Shown piece by piece: positions 47,290 to 57,152 of a stretch of 64,000 nt of DNA. The stretch spans positions 434,001 through 498,000 of the forward strand of contig NZ_BPUO01000001.1 in assembly GCF_022179805.1 (NCBI RefSeq), given 5' to 3'. Source of the DNA: Cupriavidus pauculus (GTDB lineage Bacteria; Pseudomonadota; Gammaproteobacteria; Burkholderiales; Burkholderiaceae). Position 1 is the first letter of the stretch. Every line of letters starts with the position of its first letter. Position numbers and translations under genes: made by a program. The notes beneath the pieces were generated by a model that was given only the letters and a program-made list of their open reading frames with translations, searched no databases and was not told the origin of the DNA.

Positions 47290-47318
47290 ATTATAGCCGA
47301 ATTCCGCCCCGTGGCGAA
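47290..47318 (-). promoter_or_regulatory. Sigma-70 promoter of rpsO
   Basis: A perfect TATAAT (47295-47290 on the minus strand) lies 17 bases from TTCGCC (47318-47313), which fits the -35 box at three positions. The predicted leader is about 110 bases and contains the small hairpin CATCTG/CAGATG. S15 represses its own translation in E. coli, so the leader may hold the operator. Confidence 0.6.
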
Positions 47319-47338
47319 GCCCGGCCCCGCACCGGCCG

Positions 47339-48622
47339 TCAGTTGCGTGCCGGGCGCTCCATCCTGCACGTGGTGGGCAGCGTGGTCTGGGCGGTCTTGA
47401 GCTTCTTCACGGTCCGGAAGCCGTAGCCGGAACCCTCGTTGTCGAAGCGCACCTCACCGCCCTGCCGGGCCATCATCGACACGTAGAGCGGCTGCAGCAC
47501 CTGGTGGTCGTCGGCGCGCACGGTGGCCTCATGGAAGCCGTTCGTGAAGCGCATGTTCTCCAGGGCGTAGGCCACCGCCACGGCGTCGGTGGAACCCGCC
47601 TGCTCGATCGCGCGCACCAGCATCTCCACCATCATCTGCATGCGCAGGTGCACGTAATCGTCACGCGGATCGGGGTAGCGCGTGCGGAACGCCTGGTAGA
47701 ACGCATCGGAGGCAGCGCCGCCCACATTCGGATGCCATTCCGCCACCGCCAGGACGCGACCCACGCCAGCATCGCCCATCGCCGCCGGCGCGCCCAGGCC
47801 GTTGCCATAGAACGTGTAGAAACGCGCCTTGAGCCCGCCCTCGCGCGCCGCCTTGACCATCAGCGTCAGGTCGTTGCCCCAGTTGCCGGTGATCACCGCA
47901 TCGGCGCCGCTGGCCTTGATCTTGGCGATATACGGCGCGAAATCCTTGATCTTGCCGATCGGGTGGAACTCGTCGCCGACGACCTGGATATCGGGCCGCT
48001 TGGTGGCCAGCATCTCGCGCGCCGAACGGGCCACCTGGTGACCGAAGCTGTAGTCCTGGTCGATCAGGTAGACCTTGCGCACCGCGTGCTCGCTGCGGAT
48101 GGCCTCGGTCAGCGCCTGCATCCGCATGTCGGCACTGGCGTCGAAGCGGAAATGCCAGAAACTGCAATTCTCGTTGGTCAGGGTGGGGTCGACGGCCGAA
48201 TAGTTCAGGAACAGCACGCGTGCGTCGGGCTGCCGCTGGTTCTGGCGATTGATGGCCGCCACGAGCGCACTCGCCACGGCCGAGCTGTTGCCCTGCAGGA
48301 CGAACGGAATTCGCTTGTCGACCAGCCCGCGAAACTGGATCAGGCTCTCATCGACATTGCCCTTGCTGTCGAACGTCACCAGTTCCAGCGGGCGGGCGCC
48401 GTCCGGCAGCTTCACGCCGCCGCGCGCATTGACGCGCTCGACCGCGATCCGCAGGTTGCGCACCACGGCCTCGCCGGCATTGGCAAACGGCCCGGACAGC
48501 CCGTCGATCATGCCCAGCCGGATCGGCGCGCCCGACGGCTGCTGCGCCATCGCGGTGGTGGCTGCGCAGCACAGTGCCACGGCAAGCCAGCGCCGCAGCC
48601 CATTCACTCGGATACTGCCCAT
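47339..48622 (-). CDS. Periplasmic substrate-binding protein of the branched-chain amino acid/amide type (orphan)
   Basis: This 427-residue type I periplasmic binding protein has a signal peptide at 1-26 (TTAMAQ). IRLGMIDGLSGPFANAGEAVVRNLRIAVERVNARGG, VLQGNSSAVASALVAAINRQN and YLIDQDYSFGHQ are family features. No permease or ATPase gene lies nearby, so it must share a transporter encoded elsewhere or act as a sensor. Substrate is unknown. It lies on the same strand as rpsO, but rpsO has its own promoter. Confidence 0.88.
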   Translation of the reverse strand: MGSIRVNGLRRWLAVALCCAATTAMAQQPSGAPIRLGMIDGLSGPFANAGEAVVRNLRIAVERVNARGGVKLPDGARPLELVTFDSKGNVDESLIQFRGLVDKRIPFVLQGNSSAVASALVAAINRQNQRQPDARVLFLNYSAVDPTLTNENCSFWHFRFDASADMRMQALTEAIRSEHAVRKVYLIDQDYSFGHQVARSAREMLATKRPDIQVVGDEFHPIGKIKDFAPYIAKIKASGADAVITGNWGNDLTLMVKAAREGGLKARFYTFYGNGLGAPAAMGDAGVGRVLAVAEWHPNVGGAASDAFYQAFRTRYPDPRDDYVHLRMQMMVEMLVRAIEQAGSTDAVAVAYALENMRFTNGFHEATVRADDHQVLQPLYVSMMARQGGEVRFDNEGSGYGFRTVKKLKTAQTTLPTTCRMERPARN

Positions 48623-48716
48623 CTACACTCCAGATTCCCCTGCAAAGCCGCGATGGTACACACATTGCAGCCGTGCCCGCTACACTACGACTACCGCACT
48701 TTTTTGCAACAGATCA

Positions 48717-49262
48717 ATGAACATGACGCAACACTCCAGAGGTACGCGGCACTGGATCGTCGCGGTAGCGCTGGCAGCCAGCACCCTGGCCGGCTGCGGA
48801 GCGCTGGGCCCTGCCCTGGCGCCGGTCAACACCGGGCTCAAGCTGGTAGGCCAGCCGCAATCCGCGGTCGAGGCGACGTTCGGCAAGCCCACCGACGTGT
48901 ACCGGCTCGACGACGGCACCACGCGCTGGTTTTATTCAAAGCAGCCGCTAGGCGAATATTCCTACGCAGCGGATTTCGACCGCGACGGCAAGCTGACGAA
49001 TTTCCGCCAGATGCTGACCACCACCGAGTTGTACAAGGCGCAGGTCAACGTCTGGACCAAGAAGGACGTGCTGGAGCATTTTGGCGCGCCGCGCGAACCG
49101 ATCGAGTACTACTCGCGGCTGAAGCAGGAAGCGTGGAGCTACCGCTTCCTGCATGAGGACCAGTGGTACTCGATGTTCAACTTCATGTTCGACGATGCTG
49201 GCGTGCTGCGTCGCACGCTGATCACCCCCGACCCGCTGCGCGAACGGCCGGACCCGCGCTGA
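48717..49262 (+). CDS. BamE/OmlA-like lipoprotein with two tandem repeats
   Basis: This 181-residue lipoprotein has lipobox LAGC near residue 21. Two segments look like repeats of one BamE/SmpA-type fold: about residues 37-85 (GQPQSAVEATFGKPTDVYRL, WFYS, ADFDRDGKL) and 103-155 (TKKDVLEHFGAPREPIEYY, WSYRF, FMFDDAGVL). Such domains bind partners in the outer-membrane assembly machinery, but this one is not bamE itself. Start is ATG 48717, with ATG 48723 also possible; no good Shine-Dalgarno is visible. It is divergent from the binding-protein gene and convergent with leuA. Confidence 0.75.
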   Translation: MNMTQHSRGTRHWIVAVALAASTLAGCGALGPALAPVNTGLKLVGQPQSAVEATFGKPTDVYRLDDGTTRWFYSKQPLGEYSYAADFDRDGKLTNFRQMLTTTELYKAQVNVWTKKDVLEHFGAPREPIEYYSRLKQEAWSYRFLHEDQWYSMFNFMFDDAGVLRRTLITPDPLRERPDPR

Positions 49263-49280
49263 GCGGCGCCACAACGACAA

Positions 49281-49319
49281 ACCGCCCGGCCATGCGGGGT
49301 ACGCAACGAGCCGGGCGGT
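49281..49319. terminator. Hairpin between the lipoprotein gene and leuA
   Basis: ACCGCCCGGC (49281-49290) pairs perfectly with GCCGGGCGGT (49310-49319) around a 19-base loop. It lies between two convergent genes and lacks a T run, so termination would be weak or factor-dependent. Confidence 0.4.
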
Positions 49320-49383
49320 CCATGACGGCTGGGGCCTTGTGAGCCCCCGCCATCGCATTCGCAGGAATCAGGTCAGGTAAAGG

Positions 49384-50925
49384 TCAGATCTGCGGATTGA
49401 TCTTCTGCACAGCCTTGTCGTGCAGCTTGTTCAGTGCGGCCAGGTAGGCCTTGGCCGATGCCGCCACGATGTCCGGGTCGGTGCCCACGCCGTTGACGAT
49501 GCGGCCAGCCCTGGAAAGGCGCACCGTCACTTCGCCCTGGGCCTGCGTGCCGGCCGTGATCGCGTTCACCGAATACAGCACCAGCTCGGCACCGCTGTTC
49601 ACGCGACCCTCGATGGCGTGCAGCGTGGCATCCACGGGGCCATTGCCCTCTGCCTCGCCGGTGTGCTCGGCACCGTCGATGTTGAACACCACGCGCGCAT
49701 GCGGACGCTCGCCGGTTTCCGAACGCTGCGACAGCGACACGAAACGATAGTGCTCGTTGGCGTGTTCCTGCTCTTCGTCGGAGACGATGGCCATGATGTC
49801 TTCGTCGAAGATCTCGGCCTTCTGGTCGGCCAGTTCCTTGAAGCGGGTGAACGCGGCGTTGACTTCGGCTTCGCTCTCCAGCTCGATTCCCAGCTCTTGC
49901 AGGCGCTGCTTGAACGCGTTGCGGCCCGAAAGCTTGCCGAGCACGATCTTGTTCGCGGTCCAGCCCACATCTTCCGCACGCATGATTTCGTACGTGTCAC
50001 GCGCCTTGAGCACGCCGTCCTGGTGAATGCCGGAAGCGTGGGCGAATGCGTTGGCACCCACCACTGCCTTGTTCGGCTGCACCACGAAACCGGTCACCTG
50101 CGACACGAGCTTCGAGGCCGGCACGATCTGCGTGGTGTCGATGCCGACATCCATGTTGAAGTAGTCGCGGCGCGTCTTCACGGCCATCACCACTTCTTCC
50201 AGGCTCGTGTTGCCGGCGCGCTCGCCCAGGCCGTTGATCGTGCATTCGATCTGGCGGGCGCCACCGAGCTTCACGGCGGCCAGCGAATTGGCCACGGCCA
50301 TGCCCAGGTCGTTATGGCAGTGCACGGACCACACGGCCTTGTCCGAATTCGGAATGCGCTCGCGCACCGAACGGATCAGTTCCGCATAGCCTTCCGGCAC
50401 GGCATAGCCGACGGTGTCGGGCAGGTTGATGGTGGTAGCGCCTTCGGCGATCACGCCTTCGAGCACGCGGCACAGGAAGTCCATGTCCGAGCGGCTGCCG
50501 TCTTCGGGCGAGAACTCGATGTCGTCGGTGAACTGGCGAGCAAAGCGCACGGACAGACGGGCCTGTTCATAGACCTGGTCCGGCGTCATGCGGAGCTTCT
50601 TCTCCATGTGCAGCGCCGACGTGGCGATGAACGTGTGGATACGGAACGAGTTGGCGGGCTTCAGCGCCTCGGCGGCACGGGCGATGTCCTTGTCGTTGGC
50701 GCGGGCCAGCGAGCAGATCGTCGAGTCCTTGACCACCTGGGCAATCGAGCGGATCGCCTCGAAATCGCCATTGGAGCTGGCCGCAAAGCCGGCCTCGATC
50801 ACATCGACCTTCAGGCGCTCGAGCTGACGTGCAATGCGGATCTTCTCCTCGCGGGTCATCGACGCACCGGGCGATTGCTCGCCGTCGCGCAAGGTGGTGT
50901 CGAAAATGATGAGTTTGTCAGACAT
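49384..50925 (-). CDS. leuA: 2-isopropylmalate synthase
   Basis: The enzyme joins acetyl-CoA and 2-oxoisovalerate, the first committed step of leucine synthesis. The 513 residues hold an HMGL-like TIM barrel ([19 protein letters not shown] at 5-23, metal-binding His202 and His204 in [14 protein letters not shown]) and a C-terminal regulatory domain that binds leucine. ATG 50925 has GGAG about 9 bases upstream. The frame is open 33 codons further, but that stretch is the attenuator leader. Transcription is likely controlled by the attenuator at 51007-51169. Confidence 0.97.
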   Translation of the reverse strand: MSDKLIIFDTTLRDGEQSPGASMTREEKIRIARQLERLKVDVIEAGFAASSNGDFEAIRSIAQVVKDSTICSLARANDKDIARAAEALKPANSFRIHTFIATSALHMEKKLRMTPDQVYEQARLSVRFARQFTDDIEFSPEDGSRSDMDFLCRVLEGVIAEGATTINLPDTVGYAVPEGYAELIRSVRERIPNSDKAVWSVHCHNDLGMAVANSLAAVKLGGARQIECTINGLGERAGNTSLEEVVMAVKTRRDYFNMDVGIDTTQIVPASKLVSQVTGFVVQPNKAVVGANAFAHASGIHQDGVLKARDTYEIMRAEDVGWTANKIVLGKLSGRNAFKQRLQELGIELESEAEVNAAFTRFKELADQKAEIFDEDIMAIVSDEEQEHANEHYRFVSLSQRSETGERPHARVVFNIDGAEHTGEAEGNGPVDATLHAIEGRVNSGAELVLYSVNAITAGTQAQGEVTVRLSRAGRIVNGVGTDPDIVAASAKAYLAALNKLHDKAVQKINPQI

Positions 50926-51006
50926 TTTGTGGAGCTCCTGGGCTGTACTTATGTGCTGGTCCGCCGTCCCGCTTTTCACGACACCGGGCATTCGGATCGA
51001 AATGCA

Positions 51007-51044
51007 AAACGCCCCGGCGTGCATGAATGCAGGCCGGGGCGTTT
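51007..51044 (-). terminator. leuA attenuator terminator
   Basis: AAACGCCCCGGC (51007-51018) and GCCGGGGCGTTT (51033-51044) form a 12-bp stem, extended after one mismatch by TGCAT/ATGCA around a 2-base loop. On the minus strand it is followed by TTTTGCATTT. It lies 80 bases upstream of leuA and downstream of the leader peptide, where it can stop transcription before leuA. Confidence 0.85.
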
Positions 51045-51088
51045 AAAAAATCCTGGTGATTTCCGCGCCAGGGCGGTAACCGATTCCC

Positions 51089-51169
51089 TTAGCGCGCGCG
51101 CGTCCCGACCTGATGGCCTAGTAGGCCACCTAGGGTGGTGCGAGCGATTAGGGTCTGGCGCGAAATCAT
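51089..51169 (-). CDS. leuL: leuA leader peptide (26 residues, four CTA leucine codons)
   Basis: The frame ATG ATT TCG CGC CAG ACC ends in TAA after 26 codons. Its four leucines (positions 7, 13, 16 and 17) are all CTA, a codon hardly used in this GC-rich genome. The tandem pair at 16-17 is the expected stall site when leucyl-tRNA is scarce. Codons 21-24 contain GGTCGGGACG (51101-51110), which pairs at nine of ten positions with CGCCCCGGCC, the 5' arm of the terminator (51032-51041). A ribosome stalled at 16-17 leaves that antiterminator free; one at the stop codon covers it. Confidence 0.8.
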   Translation of the reverse strand: MISRQTLIARTTLGGLLGHQVGTRAR

Positions 51170-51210
51170 GTCGGCGACTATAGCCGGTTTGCCGCAGGTG
51201 CGCAACCGGG

Positions 51211-51714
51211 TTATTTCGGAGGAATGCGCAGCTTCTGGCCCGGATAGATCTTGTCCGGGTGCGTCAGCATCGGCTTGTTGGCCTCGAAGATCTTGTTGTA
51301 CTCGGCACCGTTGCCGTAGGCCGCCTGGGAAATGGCCCAGAGCGTATCGCCCTTCACCACGGTGTGCCATTGCGACTCGGCCGTCTCCACATTGACCGAC
51401 ATCTTGTCCTCGACCGAATCCACGCCCTGCACGTTGCCGCAGCACAGGATGATCTTCTCGCGCGTAGCCTGGTCCGGCGCCACGCCAAACACGGTGACCT
51501 TACCCTGCGAGCCGTCCACGGTCACGGTCAGCCCGGTGGCGGACAACCCCATCTGCGCGATATACGCCTCGATCGCGTCCCCGGCCGCCCGGTTGGCCGC
51601 ATCGGCATTTGCCGCCGCGGCCGGATCGGCGCCAGCGGGTGCCGGTGCCGCCTGGGCCTGGCCCTTGCCGAACAGTTTTTCTCCCGCTTCCTTGATGAAG
51701 TCGAACATGCCCAT
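51211..51714 (-). CDS. kbp: BON and LysM domain protein, Kbp (YgaU) type
   Basis: This 167-residue protein starts MGMFDFIKEAGEKLFGKG, the mark of the Kbp/YgaU family. An Ala-rich linker follows, then a BON domain (about 48-110, GLTVTVDGSQGKVTVFGVAPDQATREKI) and a LysM domain (about 117-166, HTVVKGDTLWAISQAAYGN...YPGQKLRIP). E. coli Kbp binds potassium ions in the cytoplasm and helps under high K+. It has no signal peptide. AAGGAG lies 7 bases before ATG 51714. It is separated from pssA by a terminator. Confidence 0.88.
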   Translation of the reverse strand: MGMFDFIKEAGEKLFGKGQAQAAPAPAGADPAAAANADAANRAAGDAIEAYIAQMGLSATGLTVTVDGSQGKVTVFGVAPDQATREKIILCCGNVQGVDSVEDKMSVNVETAESQWHTVVKGDTLWAISQAAYGNGAEYNKIFEANKPMLTHPDKIYPGQKLRIPPK

Positions 51715-51740
51715 GACATTCTCCTTGAGGTTGTGGAACG

Positions 51741-51771
51741 AAAAAACAAAGGGCGCCCACGAGCGCCCTTT
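51741..51771 (-). terminator. Rho-independent terminator after pssA
   Basis: AAAGGGCGC (51748-51756) pairs with GCGCCCTTT (51763-51771); on the minus strand GTTTTTTCG follows. It separates psd-pssA from the Kbp-like gene. Confidence 0.9.
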
Positions 51772-51784
51772 CTTGAAGATCCGG

Positions 51785-52687
51785 TCAGTTGCCGTTTCCG
51801 GAACCGTTGCCGCCAGCCGGCCGCGACTTGCCAGCCCCGCCGGGATGACCGTGCAGCGCACGCCAGGCCCACAGCAGGTAGCCGGAGATCGCGTAGGCCA
51901 CGAACAGGCCAAACAACGCCACCGGCGGATCGGACGACACGATCACGAACAGCACCAGAACCAGCACCATCATGCCGAACGGTACGCGGTAACGCACATC
52001 GAGCGCCTTGCCGCTGTAGAACGGTGCATTCGACACCATCGACAGGCCTGCATAGAGCGTGATCGCAAAGGCCACCCACGGCATCCACAGCTCCTTGACC
52101 GGCAGCTTGTTGTCGATGGCCAGCCACACGAAGCCGGCCACCAGCGCCGCCGCCGCCGGGCTGGGCAGCCCCTGGAAGAAGCGCTTGTCGACCACGCCGA
52201 TATTGGCGTTGAAGCGCGCCAGGCGCAGGGCCGCGCAGGTGCAGTAGACGAATGCCGCGATCCAGCCCCACTTGCCCAGGTCGTGCAGGATCCACTCGTA
52301 CATCACCAGCGCCGGCGCCACGCCGAACGACGTCATGTCCGACAGCGAATCGTACTGCTCGCCGAAAGCACTCTGCGTATTGGTGATGCGCGCCACGCGG
52401 CCGTCCATGCCGTCGAGCACCATGGCCGCGAAGATGGCGATGGCGGCCACGTCGAAACGCATGTTCATGGCCTGCACGATCGCGAAGAAGCCCGCGAACA
52501 GTGCCGCCGTGGTGAAGGCGTTGGGCAGCAGATAGATGCCGCGCCGGCGCGGCCGCACGTACTCGATGTCGTGCTCGTCGGCTTCGTCGTAGGCGGCGTC
52601 GTTGCGCAGCTGGTTATGGCGGAACGGTCGCAGGTGCGTCACGTTTCCGCTGCCTGCGCGCTTGTTACGTCGGTTGAAGGCACCCAT
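51785..52687 (-). CDS. pssA: CDP-diacylglycerol-serine O-phosphatidyltransferase
   Basis: This 300-residue integral membrane enzyme makes phosphatidylserine from CDP-diacylglycerol and serine. The CDP-alcohol phosphotransferase motif is complete: D95-G-x2-A-R, G109, D113 and D117 within DGRVARITNTQSAFGEQYDSLSD. About eight helices are predicted. The N-terminal 45 residues are hydrophilic and the C-terminus is Gly/Asn-rich. Its product is the substrate of Psd, encoded directly upstream. Confidence 0.95.
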   Translation of the reverse strand: MGAFNRRNKRAGSGNVTHLRPFRHNQLRNDAAYDEADEHDIEYVRPRRRGIYLLPNAFTTAALFAGFFAIVQAMNMRFDVAAIAIFAAMVLDGMDGRVARITNTQSAFGEQYDSLSDMTSFGVAPALVMYEWILHDLGKWGWIAAFVYCTCAALRLARFNANIGVVDKRFFQGLPSPAAAALVAGFVWLAIDNKLPVKELWMPWVAFAITLYAGLSMVSNAPFYSGKALDVRYRVPFGMMVLVLVLFVIVSSDPPVALFGLFVAYAISGYLLWAWRALHGHPGGAGKSRPAGGNGSGNGN

Positions 52688-52718
52688 GCCTGGTCTCCTG
52701 TCGCTGACCGGTCCGGCC

Positions 52719-53372
52719 TCAGGCCTGGACGTCCAGCTCGGCGAGCACGGTCGCCGAAGCCGACACCTTTTCGCCGATCGTCACACGCGGACGGGCATCC
52801 ACGGGCAGGTACACGTCGACACGCGAGCCAAAACGGATGAAGCCATAGCGCTGGCCGCGCGACAGCGTGTCGCCCACCTTGGTGTAGCACAGGATACGTC
52901 GTGCCACCAGTCCGGCCACCTGCACCAGCGTCACCAATTGGCCGTCCGAGGCACGGCGCACCACCACTGCATTGCGCTCGTTTTCCAGCGATGCCTTGTC
53001 CAGGTCGGCGTTGACGAACTTGCCCGGGAAGTATTCGAGCTTCTCGACCTTGCCGTCCACCGATGCACGGTTCGAATGCACGTTGAACACGTTCATGAAC
53101 ACGCTGATCTTCAGGGCCTCACGGCCGGCGTACGGGTCCTGGGTCTTCTCGACCACCACGATGCGGCCGTCAGCGGGCGCCAGGATGGCGTTGGGGGCCG
53201 ACGGAATCGGTCGCGGCGGGTCCCGGAAGAACTGCAGCACGAAAACGGTGATGATCCACAGCGGCAACGCCCACCAGAAACCCGCGCTGACATGAACCAG
53301 CAGCGAGATGATGAAAGCGCCGGCCAGGAACGGCCAGCCTTCACGGGCGATCAGCGGATGAGGATAGTTCAT
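52719..53372 (-). CDS. psd: Phosphatidylserine decarboxylase proenzyme (short, PSD-A type)
   Basis: This 217-residue pyruvoyl enzyme converts phosphatidylserine to phosphatidylethanolamine. Cleavage occurs at Gly182-Ser183 in [11 protein letters not shown]; the Ser becomes the pyruvoyl group. [32 protein letters not shown] is the conserved core. Two N-terminal hydrophobic stretches (about 14-47) anchor it. It lies 31 bases before pssA on the same transcript. Confidence 0.96.
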   Translation of the reverse strand: MNYPHPLIAREGWPFLAGAFIISLLVHVSAGFWWALPLWIITVFVLQFFRDPPRPIPSAPNAILAPADGRIVVVEKTQDPYAGREALKISVFMNVFNVHSNRASVDGKVEKLEYFPGKFVNADLDKASLENERNAVVVRRASDGQLVTLVQVAGLVARRILCYTKVGDTLSRGQRYGFIRFGSRVDVYLPVDARPRVTIGEKVSASATVLAELDVQA

Positions 53373-53468
53373 GCAAGCGATGTTCTGTTGGTCGCATCAG
53401 GTTCTACAAACCCGCGGTCAAATCCGCCGCCTTTTGGGGCAAACGGGCCTGTCGATGCGAAATATAAG

Positions 53469-53490
53469 AAAAAATCAGGCCTGCGCCTGA
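53469..53490 (-). terminator. Second terminator downstream of ilvC
   Basis: TCAGGC (53475-53480) pairs with GCCTGA (53485-53490) around CTGC; on the minus strand ATTTTTTCTTAT follows. Together with the larger hairpin just upstream it separates ilvC from psd. Confidence 0.75.
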
Positions 53491-53508
53491 AAAAGTCCGA
53501 CAAGGATA

Positions 53509-53578
53509 ACAAAAAGCCGCCCAGTCTCCGCCGAAATGTCTTATCTAATCGATGAGACCGGCGGCCGACTGGGCGGCT
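53509..53578 (-). terminator. Terminator of ilvBHC
   Basis: AGCCGCCCAGTC (53515-53526) pairs perfectly with GACTGGGCGGCT (53567-53578). The loop of 40 bases contains a further stem CGGCGG/CCGCCG-like pairing. On the minus strand the stem runs into TTTTTG. Confidence 0.75.
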
Positions 53579-53638
53579 GCGGCACTGCAAGGCACCCGGC
53601 CGCTTACGGCCAGGCGCCCTGCTCCTGCCCGATACTGC

Positions 53639-54673
<1,035 letters not shown>

Positions 54674-54785
54674 TCAAATCTTGGTATTGGGGTGGCGACG
54701 CGACGTCTACTGATCTGGAGTTCGTCGCGCCGCTTCGGGATACTGCTGTCGGCTTGTGGCCGTGCTCTGTTGCCGGGGGCGCCGG

Positions 54786-55277
54786 TCAGACCTTCAGGAT
54801 GCGCTCGCCACGGCCGATGCCGGAGCCGCCCGTGCGGACGGTTTCCAGAATCGCAGTGCGGTCGATGGCATCGAGGAACGCATCCAGCTTGCCGCCGTTG
54901 CCGGTCAGTTCGATGGTGTACGTCTTTTCGGTCACATCGATGATGCGGCCACGGAAGATGTCGGCGGTGCGCTTCATTTCCTCGCGCTCCTTGCCCACGG
55001 CACGCACCTTCACGAGCATCAGCTCGCGCTCGATGTGCGCGCCTTCGGTCAGGTCCACCACCTTGACCACCTCCACCAGGCGGTTCAGGTGCTTCGTGAT
55101 CTGTTCGATCACGTCATCCGAACCCGAGGTGACGATCGTCATCCGCGACAGCGACGCGTCTTCGGTGGGCGCCACCGTCAACGTCTCGATGTTGTATCCA
55201 CGGGCCGAGAACAGGCCCACCACGCGCGACAGCGCGCCCGGTTCGTTTTCCAGCAGGACCGAGATGATGTGTCGCAT
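54786..55277 (-). CDS. ilvH: Acetolactate synthase small (regulatory) subunit
   Basis: This 163-residue protein has an N-terminal ACT domain (LLENEPGALSRVVGLFSARGYNIETLTVAPTED) and a C-terminal domain. It activates IlvB and confers valine feedback inhibition. The ATG overlaps the ilvB stop as TAATG, so the two subunits are translationally coupled. Confidence 0.97.
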   Translation of the reverse strand: MRHIISVLLENEPGALSRVVGLFSARGYNIETLTVAPTEDASLSRMTIVTSGSDDVIEQITKHLNRLVEVVKVVDLTEGAHIERELMLVKVRAVGKEREEMKRTADIFRGRIIDVTEKTYTIELTGNGGKLDAFLDAIDRTAILETVRTGGSGIGRGERILKV

Positions 55278-57040
55278 TACAGGTCCTCCGCGCCGAGCAG
55301 CATTTCGGAAATGCCCTTGCCGCTCTGGACCATCGGCCACACGTTTTCCGTGGGATCGGTCTGGAAGTCCAGGAACACGGTGCGGTCCTTCAGGCGGAAC
55401 GCCTCGCGCAGCGCCGGCTCGACGTCGGACGTCTTCTCGATGCGCATGCCCACGTGGCCATACGACTCCGCCAGCTTCACGAAGTCGGGCAGCGCCTGCA
55501 TGTAGGAATGCGAGTAACGGTTGTCGTACTCGATTTCCTGCCACTGGCGCACCATGCCCAGGTAGCCGTTGTTGAGCGAGCAGATCTTCACCGGGGTGTC
55601 GTACTGCAGGCAGGTCGACAGTTCCTGGATGCACATCTGGATCGAGCCTTCACCGGTGATGGTGACGACTTCCTTGTCCGGGAATGCCTTCTTGATGCCC
55701 ATTGCGTACGGCAGGCCCACGCCCATCGTGCCCAGGCCGCCGGAGTTGATCCAGCGGCGCGGCTCGTTGAACTTGTAGAACTGCGCAGCCCACATCTGAT
55801 GCTGGCCGACGTCGGAACAGATGAACGCGTCGCCCTTGGTCAGTTCCCAGATCTTTTCCACCACGTACTGCGGCTTGATGATCTCGGAATTGCGGTCGTA
55901 CTTGAGGCAGTCCACCGAACGCCATTGCTCGATTTGGTCCCACCACTTGGCCAGTGCCTCGCGGCGCGGCTTGACGTCGCTGGCCTTGATTTGGGCGATC
56001 AGTTCCTGCAGCACGTCCTTGACGTTGCCGACGATGGGAATATCCACCTTGACGCGCTTCGAGATCGACGACGGGTCGATGTCGATATGGATGATCTTGC
56101 GCGCCTGGGCCGTGAAGTGAGCCGGGTTGCCGATCACGCGGTCGTCGAAACGCGCGCCGATGGCGATCAGCACGTCGCAGTTCTGCATGGCCATATTGGC
56201 TTCATACGTGCCGTGCATGCCGAGCATGCCGACGAACTGCTTGTGCGTGCCCGGGAACGCGCCCAGGCCCATCAGCGTGTTGGTGACCGGATGACCCGTC
56301 AGCGCCGCCAGTTCGCGCAGCTCTTCGCTGGCGTTGGCAAGCACCACGCCGCCGCCCGTGTAGATGTACGGACGCTCGGCGCCCTGCAGCAGCGCCACGG
56401 CCTTGCGGATCTGACCCGAGTGACCCTTGTTCACCGGGTTGTACGACCGCATGTCGACGGCTTTCGGGTACTCGAACTTGCAGGCGTTGCGCGACACGTC
56501 CTTCGGGATATCGACCACCACGGGGCCCGGACGACCGGTTGCCGCGATGAAGAATGCCTTCTTGATCGTCGCAGCCAGGTCGCGCACGTCCTTCACGAGG
56601 AAGTTGTGCTTGACGATAGGCCGCGTGATGCCGACGGTGTCGCATTCCTGGAACGCATCCTGGCCAATGGCGTGGGTCGGCACGTTGCCGGTGATCACCA
56701 CCATCGGGATCGAATCCAGGTAGGCGGTGGCGATGCCGGTCACGGCATTGGTCACGCCGGGGCCCGAAGTCACCAGTGCGACACCAACCTTGCCGGTCGC
56801 GCGGGCATAGCCGTCAGCGGCATGCACGGCGGCCTGCTCGTGGCGCACCAGGATGTGTTCGAATTTCTTTTGCTTGTGGAGCTCGTCGTAGATATAGAGC
56901 ACTGCGCCGCCGGGGTAACCCCAAACGTATTCGACGCCTTCTTCGGCAAGTGCGTTGACGAGGATTTCCGCTCCGATCATTTCGCGAGCGGAGGATGAAT
57001 TGCTATCTGCGTGGGAGAATTCCGCGCTGGGCATGTTCAT
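55277..57040 (-). CDS. ilvB: Acetolactate synthase large (catalytic) subunit
   Basis: This 587-residue thiamine diphosphate and FAD enzyme makes acetolactate or acetohydroxybutyrate. The catalytic Glu lies in LVRHEQAAVHAADGYARATGKVG. The TPP/Mg motif begins ITGEGSIQMCIQELSTCLQY and runs to NNGYLGMVRQWQ. ATG 57040 has AAGGA 6 bases upstream. The leader contains a terminator hairpin abutted by valine codons (57132-57196), which suggests attenuation. Also called ilvI in this family. Confidence 0.97.
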   Translation of the reverse strand: MNMPSAEFSHADSNSSSAREMIGAEILVNALAEEGVEYVWGYPGGAVLYIYDELHKQKKFEHILVRHEQAAVHAADGYARATGKVGVALVTSGPGVTNAVTGIATAYLDSIPMVVITGNVPTHAIGQDAFQECDTVGITRPIVKHNFLVKDVRDLAATIKKAFFIAATGRPGPVVVDIPKDVSRNACKFEYPKAVDMRSYNPVNKGHSGQIRKAVALLQGAERPYIYTGGGVVLANASEELRELAALTGHPVTNTLMGLGAFPGTHKQFVGMLGMHGTYEANMAMQNCDVLIAIGARFDDRVIGNPAHFTAQARKIIHIDIDPSSISKRVKVDIPIVGNVKDVLQELIAQIKASDVKPRREALAKWWDQIEQWRSVDCLKYDRNSEIIKPQYVVEKIWELTKGDAFICSDVGQHQMWAAQFYKFNEPRRWINSGGLGTMGVGLPYAMGIKKAFPDKEVVTITGEGSIQMCIQELSTCLQYDTPVKICSLNNGYLGMVRQWQEIEYDNRYSHSYMQALPDFVKLAESYGHVGMRIEKTSDVEPALREAFRLKDRTVFLDFQTDPTENVWPMVQSGKGISEMLLGAEDL

Positions 57041-57128
57041 TTCTGTCCTTTGCAATTTTCGGCAAAAAATTGTTTGGATGCTCTCTGCCGGGCTTGTGGC
57101 TCGGGTTCAAGCGGTGCGCGTCTGCATG

Positions 57129-57152
57129 AAAAGACCGCCTTATAAGCGGTCT
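57129..57152 (-). terminator. Candidate attenuator terminator upstream of ilvB
   Basis: AGACCGC (57132-57138) pairs with GCGGTCT (57146-57152) around a 7-base loop; on the minus strand TTTTC follows. It lies about 90 bases before the ilvB start, inside the leader of the operon, so it must be read through for ilvBHC to be expressed. Confidence 0.75.
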
